The position numbers were made by a program, and so were the translations under genes. DNA of 38,926 nt from Chara braunii (Eukaryota > Streptophyta > Charophyceae > Charales > Characeae): NCBI GenBank assembly GCA_003427395.1, contig BFEA01000271.1, forward strand, positions 1,614,654 through 1,653,579, written 5' to 3'. The notes under the pieces were generated by a model, which was given only the letters and a program-made list of their open reading frames with translations, searched no databases and had not been told where the DNA came from. Each line of letters begins with the position of its first letter. Position 1 is the first letter of the stretch. Shown piece by piece: positions 36,804 to 38,926 of the stretch.

Positions 36804-38521
36804 GGCTTTCCGACCGCAATTTCGGGGTGCTCTGGGAACGAGCGTGACTTCTTCTTCTTAACCGGCGGTCGTGGTCCTCCCTTGTTGACCACGACAACAG
36901 TGACTTCCCCCTTCCCAGAATCACTGCTGCTTGTCACACCCTCGACCTCCAATGGCCAATTCTCTACGGTAACGTCATCAAAGACGACAAGGGTGTGATC
37001 CTGGCGCTTTTGGCGCCAAAGTATTCGCTTCCCTGTTCCTGCACCACCACCATATTTCACAACAGATGCATAAGAGTTCTTAACCTGCGAGGTCATTTGC
37101 TCTCGTTGAAGAGCCAGATCCCGAAACTGCCTATAATTATACTTTCCAGACTTGGACTTTGCCACGAGTTGTCCACGAATGGTCTCGGGCAGAGCATGGG
37201 AATAGATGTACAAGACCTGGTTGTCTTGCAGGTTCAGTCCCGGAACCTGCAGCAAATGATCAAATTCCCGAGATAACGACTCCATAGAGGTCCAATGTCT
37301 TTGACCAATCGTGGTGAGCTGGTCAAAGGCCTCATCGGTCGTTGTTTTGTCCAGAAACCGTTCCTTGATCTTCCCAAGGAGCTGTTTGAGGTTCAAAGTT
37401 CCAGCCCACTCCCCGAAGTCATCGAACCCTGTGGCATTGGCTTTGGCCAAAACCCACTCCTTAGCTTCCCCACCAAGACAAGAAGTAGAGAAGGCAACCT
37501 GGGATTCGGGTTCGACAGGGGCCGTTCTACAGTACGTTTGAATCTCTGTGATCCACAAAAGCAGATTTTCGTCTTTCTTATTACAAAACGTGAAAGACAA
37601 TTTCATTTTAACTTTCTCCTTCTTCTTGGGTTTCTCCGGTTGTGTGGTTACTTTGTCCTGTGATTTCGGAGAAGGAGACTTTGGAGGAGAGGAAGGAGAG
37701 GAGCTGGGAGAAGAAGACGGCGGACTCGAAGGCTCCCCTTTCTTTGTTTCTGGTTTCTCTTCCGTCTTCTTTGTTTCTACCTTGAGAGACTTCATGGCGT
37801 CTCCCATGAGTTTCTCTCGCTTTTTAGTCTTTTCTTCCTTGACCTGTTCCTTTCCCTTGACCAAATTCGTGACTGTCCGGAGTCCTGAGGCCACGTCATC
37901 AATTTGGGACTGCATCCGCTCTATTTTCATTTCCAAGTGGGCAAGGTAATTCACAAGTTGGGCCAAAGAAATTGCATGTTCTTCCTCTTCAGTGTGAATA
38001 ACAGTATGTCTAACTTTTCCCACTTTTTGTTCTTGCTGTACATTTCTTTCTTTATGCCTTCTCATTTCTTGTTTCCTCTGCTTTTCTCTCTCAAGTGCTT
38101 CTTCCAATTGTCTGATGTTCTCATCCACGGTTTCTTCAGTCACATCAACTTCTTTCTCTTCCTTTTGTTCTGAGATCTTTGCAAGTTGTTCCATAATAAT
38201 CTTATCATGTGCCTGACGATACTTGACGAGTTCATTCTGAACCTTCAAGAAGTCGGTGCCAGTCTCAGCTGATTCGATAGCATCATGAATTGCTTTCAAA
38301 TCAAACTGGGCACGTACCTGTGCCTCTAGCACCAAAGTCATGGAGTTTAGATAACAATCCGAACGACCAATCAAGATTTTTTTTCGCTCTTCAACTTGCT
38401 GTTTGGTTCGCGGGGCAGGAGTCCCCTCATCAATAGCGAAGGTGAGTGAGACTGGGAAGAAAAAGAAAGGAATGAAACGAGTGAGAACCGACAATTTCAG
38501 ATAATTCCAGAAATGAGACAT
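36668..38521 (-). CDS. El-6 Gag polyprotein (open, 617 codons)
   Basis: An open minus-strand frame. I take the ATG at 38521 (MSHFWNYLKLS) as start; the same frame extends to 38620. A hydrophobic start ends at a pyrimidine-rich CAG (38454-38452) and may be intron. Then follow a long Glu/Lys/Gln coiled-coil region (about residues 60-260), a Ser/Pro/Lys linker, and the capsid core (LLLWITEIQTYCRTAP, GGEAKEWVLAKAN, LGKIKERFLDKTTTDEAFDQ, YIYSHALPETIRGQL). An intact CCHC zinc knuckle CLKCGIAGHVIAWC lies at about residues 593-606. It stops at TAG 36670-36668. It binds and packages element RNA. The only domain-complete, uninterrupted gene of the window. Confidence 0.88.
   Translation of the reverse strand: MSHFWNYLKLSVLTRFIPFFFFPVSLTFAIDEGTPAPRTKQQVEERKKILIGRSDCYLNSMTLVLEAQVRAQFDLKAIHDAIESAETGTDFLKVQNELVKYRQAHDKIIMEQLAKISEQKEEKEVDVTEETVDENIRQLEEALEREKQRKQEMRRHKERNVQQEQKVGKVRHTVIHTEEEEHAISLAQLVNYLAHLEMKIERMQSQIDDVASGLRTVTNLVKGKEQVKEEKTKKREKLMGDAMKSLKVETKKTEEKPETKKGEPSSPPSSSPSSSPSSPPKSPSPKSQDKVTTQPEKPKKKEKVKMKLSFTFCNKKDENLLLWITEIQTYCRTAPVEPESQVAFSTSCLGGEAKEWVLAKANATGFDDFGEWAGTLNLKQLLGKIKERFLDKTTTDEAFDQLTTIGQRHWTSMESLSREFDHLLQVPGLNLQDNQVLYIYSHALPETIRGQLVAKSKSGKYNYRQFRDLALQREQMTSQVKNSYASVVKYGGGAGTGKRILWRQKRQDHTLVVFDDVTVENWPLEVEGVTSSSDSGKGEVTVVVVNKGGPRPPVKKKKSRSFPEHPEIAVGKPWEKMGLSQETCQERMDNAQCLKCGIAGHVIAWCPLIRNPKASRQ
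36683..36689 (-). promoter_or_regulatory. Putative -1 frameshift slippery heptamer C CCA AAA
   Basis: In the gag frame the minus strand reads AAC CCA AAA GCG four to five codons before the gag stop. This gives X XXY YYZ in the right phase. Slipping back one base gives CCC AAA AGC GAG, exactly the frame of the protease region (PKSEPPVG). No stem or pseudoknot was computed. Confidence 0.5.
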
Positions 38522-38926
38522 TGTGATGCGCGCCTGCCGCACAATAACAATAATAAATTCCACGGCCGCACTGATTGCATGGGTCCTGGGGACCGTCTCA
38601 CGCAAGTGTGTACATGTCATGCATCATCCTCACACACAATGTTCAATAGTCTTGAGTCATAGACAAAGGTAGATGAGGAGAGGACCGAGTTTCACAACTT
38701 ATATTAACAGAATAGGATTACAAAGTGTTTCAAAGTTCCCCTGAGTCCAACGCTCATCAGCGCAACACAAATCTCTTGTCAACTCATCAATATAACTTCC
38801 AATGTATCAGCGCTACTCCTGTAGATTATCTCCAAGTCATCAATGTGGTCACAACTCGTCAACGCCACCTCTGCAGTTCACATCCAACTCAGGTAAGTAT
38901 CTTCCATAGCCAAACCTTGAATGAAC
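38522..38926 (-). other. El-6 leader (window end)
   Basis: No PBS or LTR is visible up to the window end, so the leader exceeds 400 bp. The plus strand has a diffuse motif like CTCATCAACGC repeated from 38740 to 38870, and CAG|GTAAGT at 38890-38898. No gene seen. Confidence 0.5.

Larger units (their letters stand above)
31911..38926 (-). mobile_element. El-6: Ty3/gypsy chromovirus, best preserved, 5' LTR outside window
   Basis: Minus-strand element: leader (38926-38522), Gag, protease, RT, RNase H, integrase, chromodomain (stop at 32915), a purine-rich run and 3' LTR starting TGTAATAACCC at 32875. All domains are present in chromovirus order. Defects are one in-frame TAA before RT, two tandem TGA in a duplicated RNase H segment, one TAA in the integrase, and frameshifts near 36210, 35085, 34200 and 33500. 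The Gag-to-Pol frame change looks like a programmed one. Confidence 0.93.

Noticed and set aside
1-38926. tRNA or rRNA genes
   Set aside because: The only tRNA-like signals are 12-base primer-binding sites; no cloverleaf or rRNA core was seen by eye.

Overview
This window is eukaryotic, repeat-rich nuclear DNA. It reads as a graveyard of Ty3/gypsy LTR retrotransposons and contains no intact host gene that I can recognise. Every pol fragment (protease, YLDD reverse transcriptase, RNase H, HHCC/DDE integrase) is of Ty3/gypsy type. Three of the elements end in a chromodomain-like module, which marks them as chromoviruses. Primer-binding sites complementary to the initiator-tRNA-Met 3' end, plant-style LTRs, CHG/CpG-type stop codons and long CT/GAA microsatellites fit a streptophyte (land plant or charophyte alga). 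A Chara-like charophyte is my best guess, from general resemblance only. The runs of N (13159-13808, 24438-24687) and single Ns (5552, 17725, 18207) show a gapped draft assembly.

Layout. (1) El-1, minus strand, about 145-4776: LTR, PBS, leader, broken gag, protease and truncated RT. (2) El-2, minus, about 4841-13158 plus gap: direct LTRs, PPT, PBS, broken gag-PR-RT-RH-INT-CD with a deletion between integrase and chromodomain. (3) 13809-16061: LTR-like DNA with tandem repeats and exon/intron-like signals on the plus strand. (4) El-3, minus, about 16062-18371: gag start, leader, PBS and 30 bp of LTR. (5) El-4, plus, 18372-24865: nearly full gag-pol with chromodomain and 3' LTR, missing its 5' end. 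(6) 24866-26097: microsatellite, purine tract and AT-rich DNA. (7) El-5, minus, 26098 to about 31910: a very decayed, internally deleted relative of El-4, recognised mainly by comparison with it. (8) El-6, minus, about 31911-38926: the best preserved element, with 3' LTR and all coding domains; its 5' LTR lies beyond the window.

None of these elements could be autonomous as read, because each carries several stops and frameshifts. The points most worth following up are: repeated short ATG-exon plus perfect 5' splice-site modules lying antisense in several LTRs; a correctly phased -1 slippery heptamer at the gag/pol junction of El-6; the TAG-biased stop spectrum of El-4; inverted (head-to-head and tail-to-tail) junctions between members of the El-3/4/5 family; and TATA-like sequences placed in the loops of perfect hairpins.
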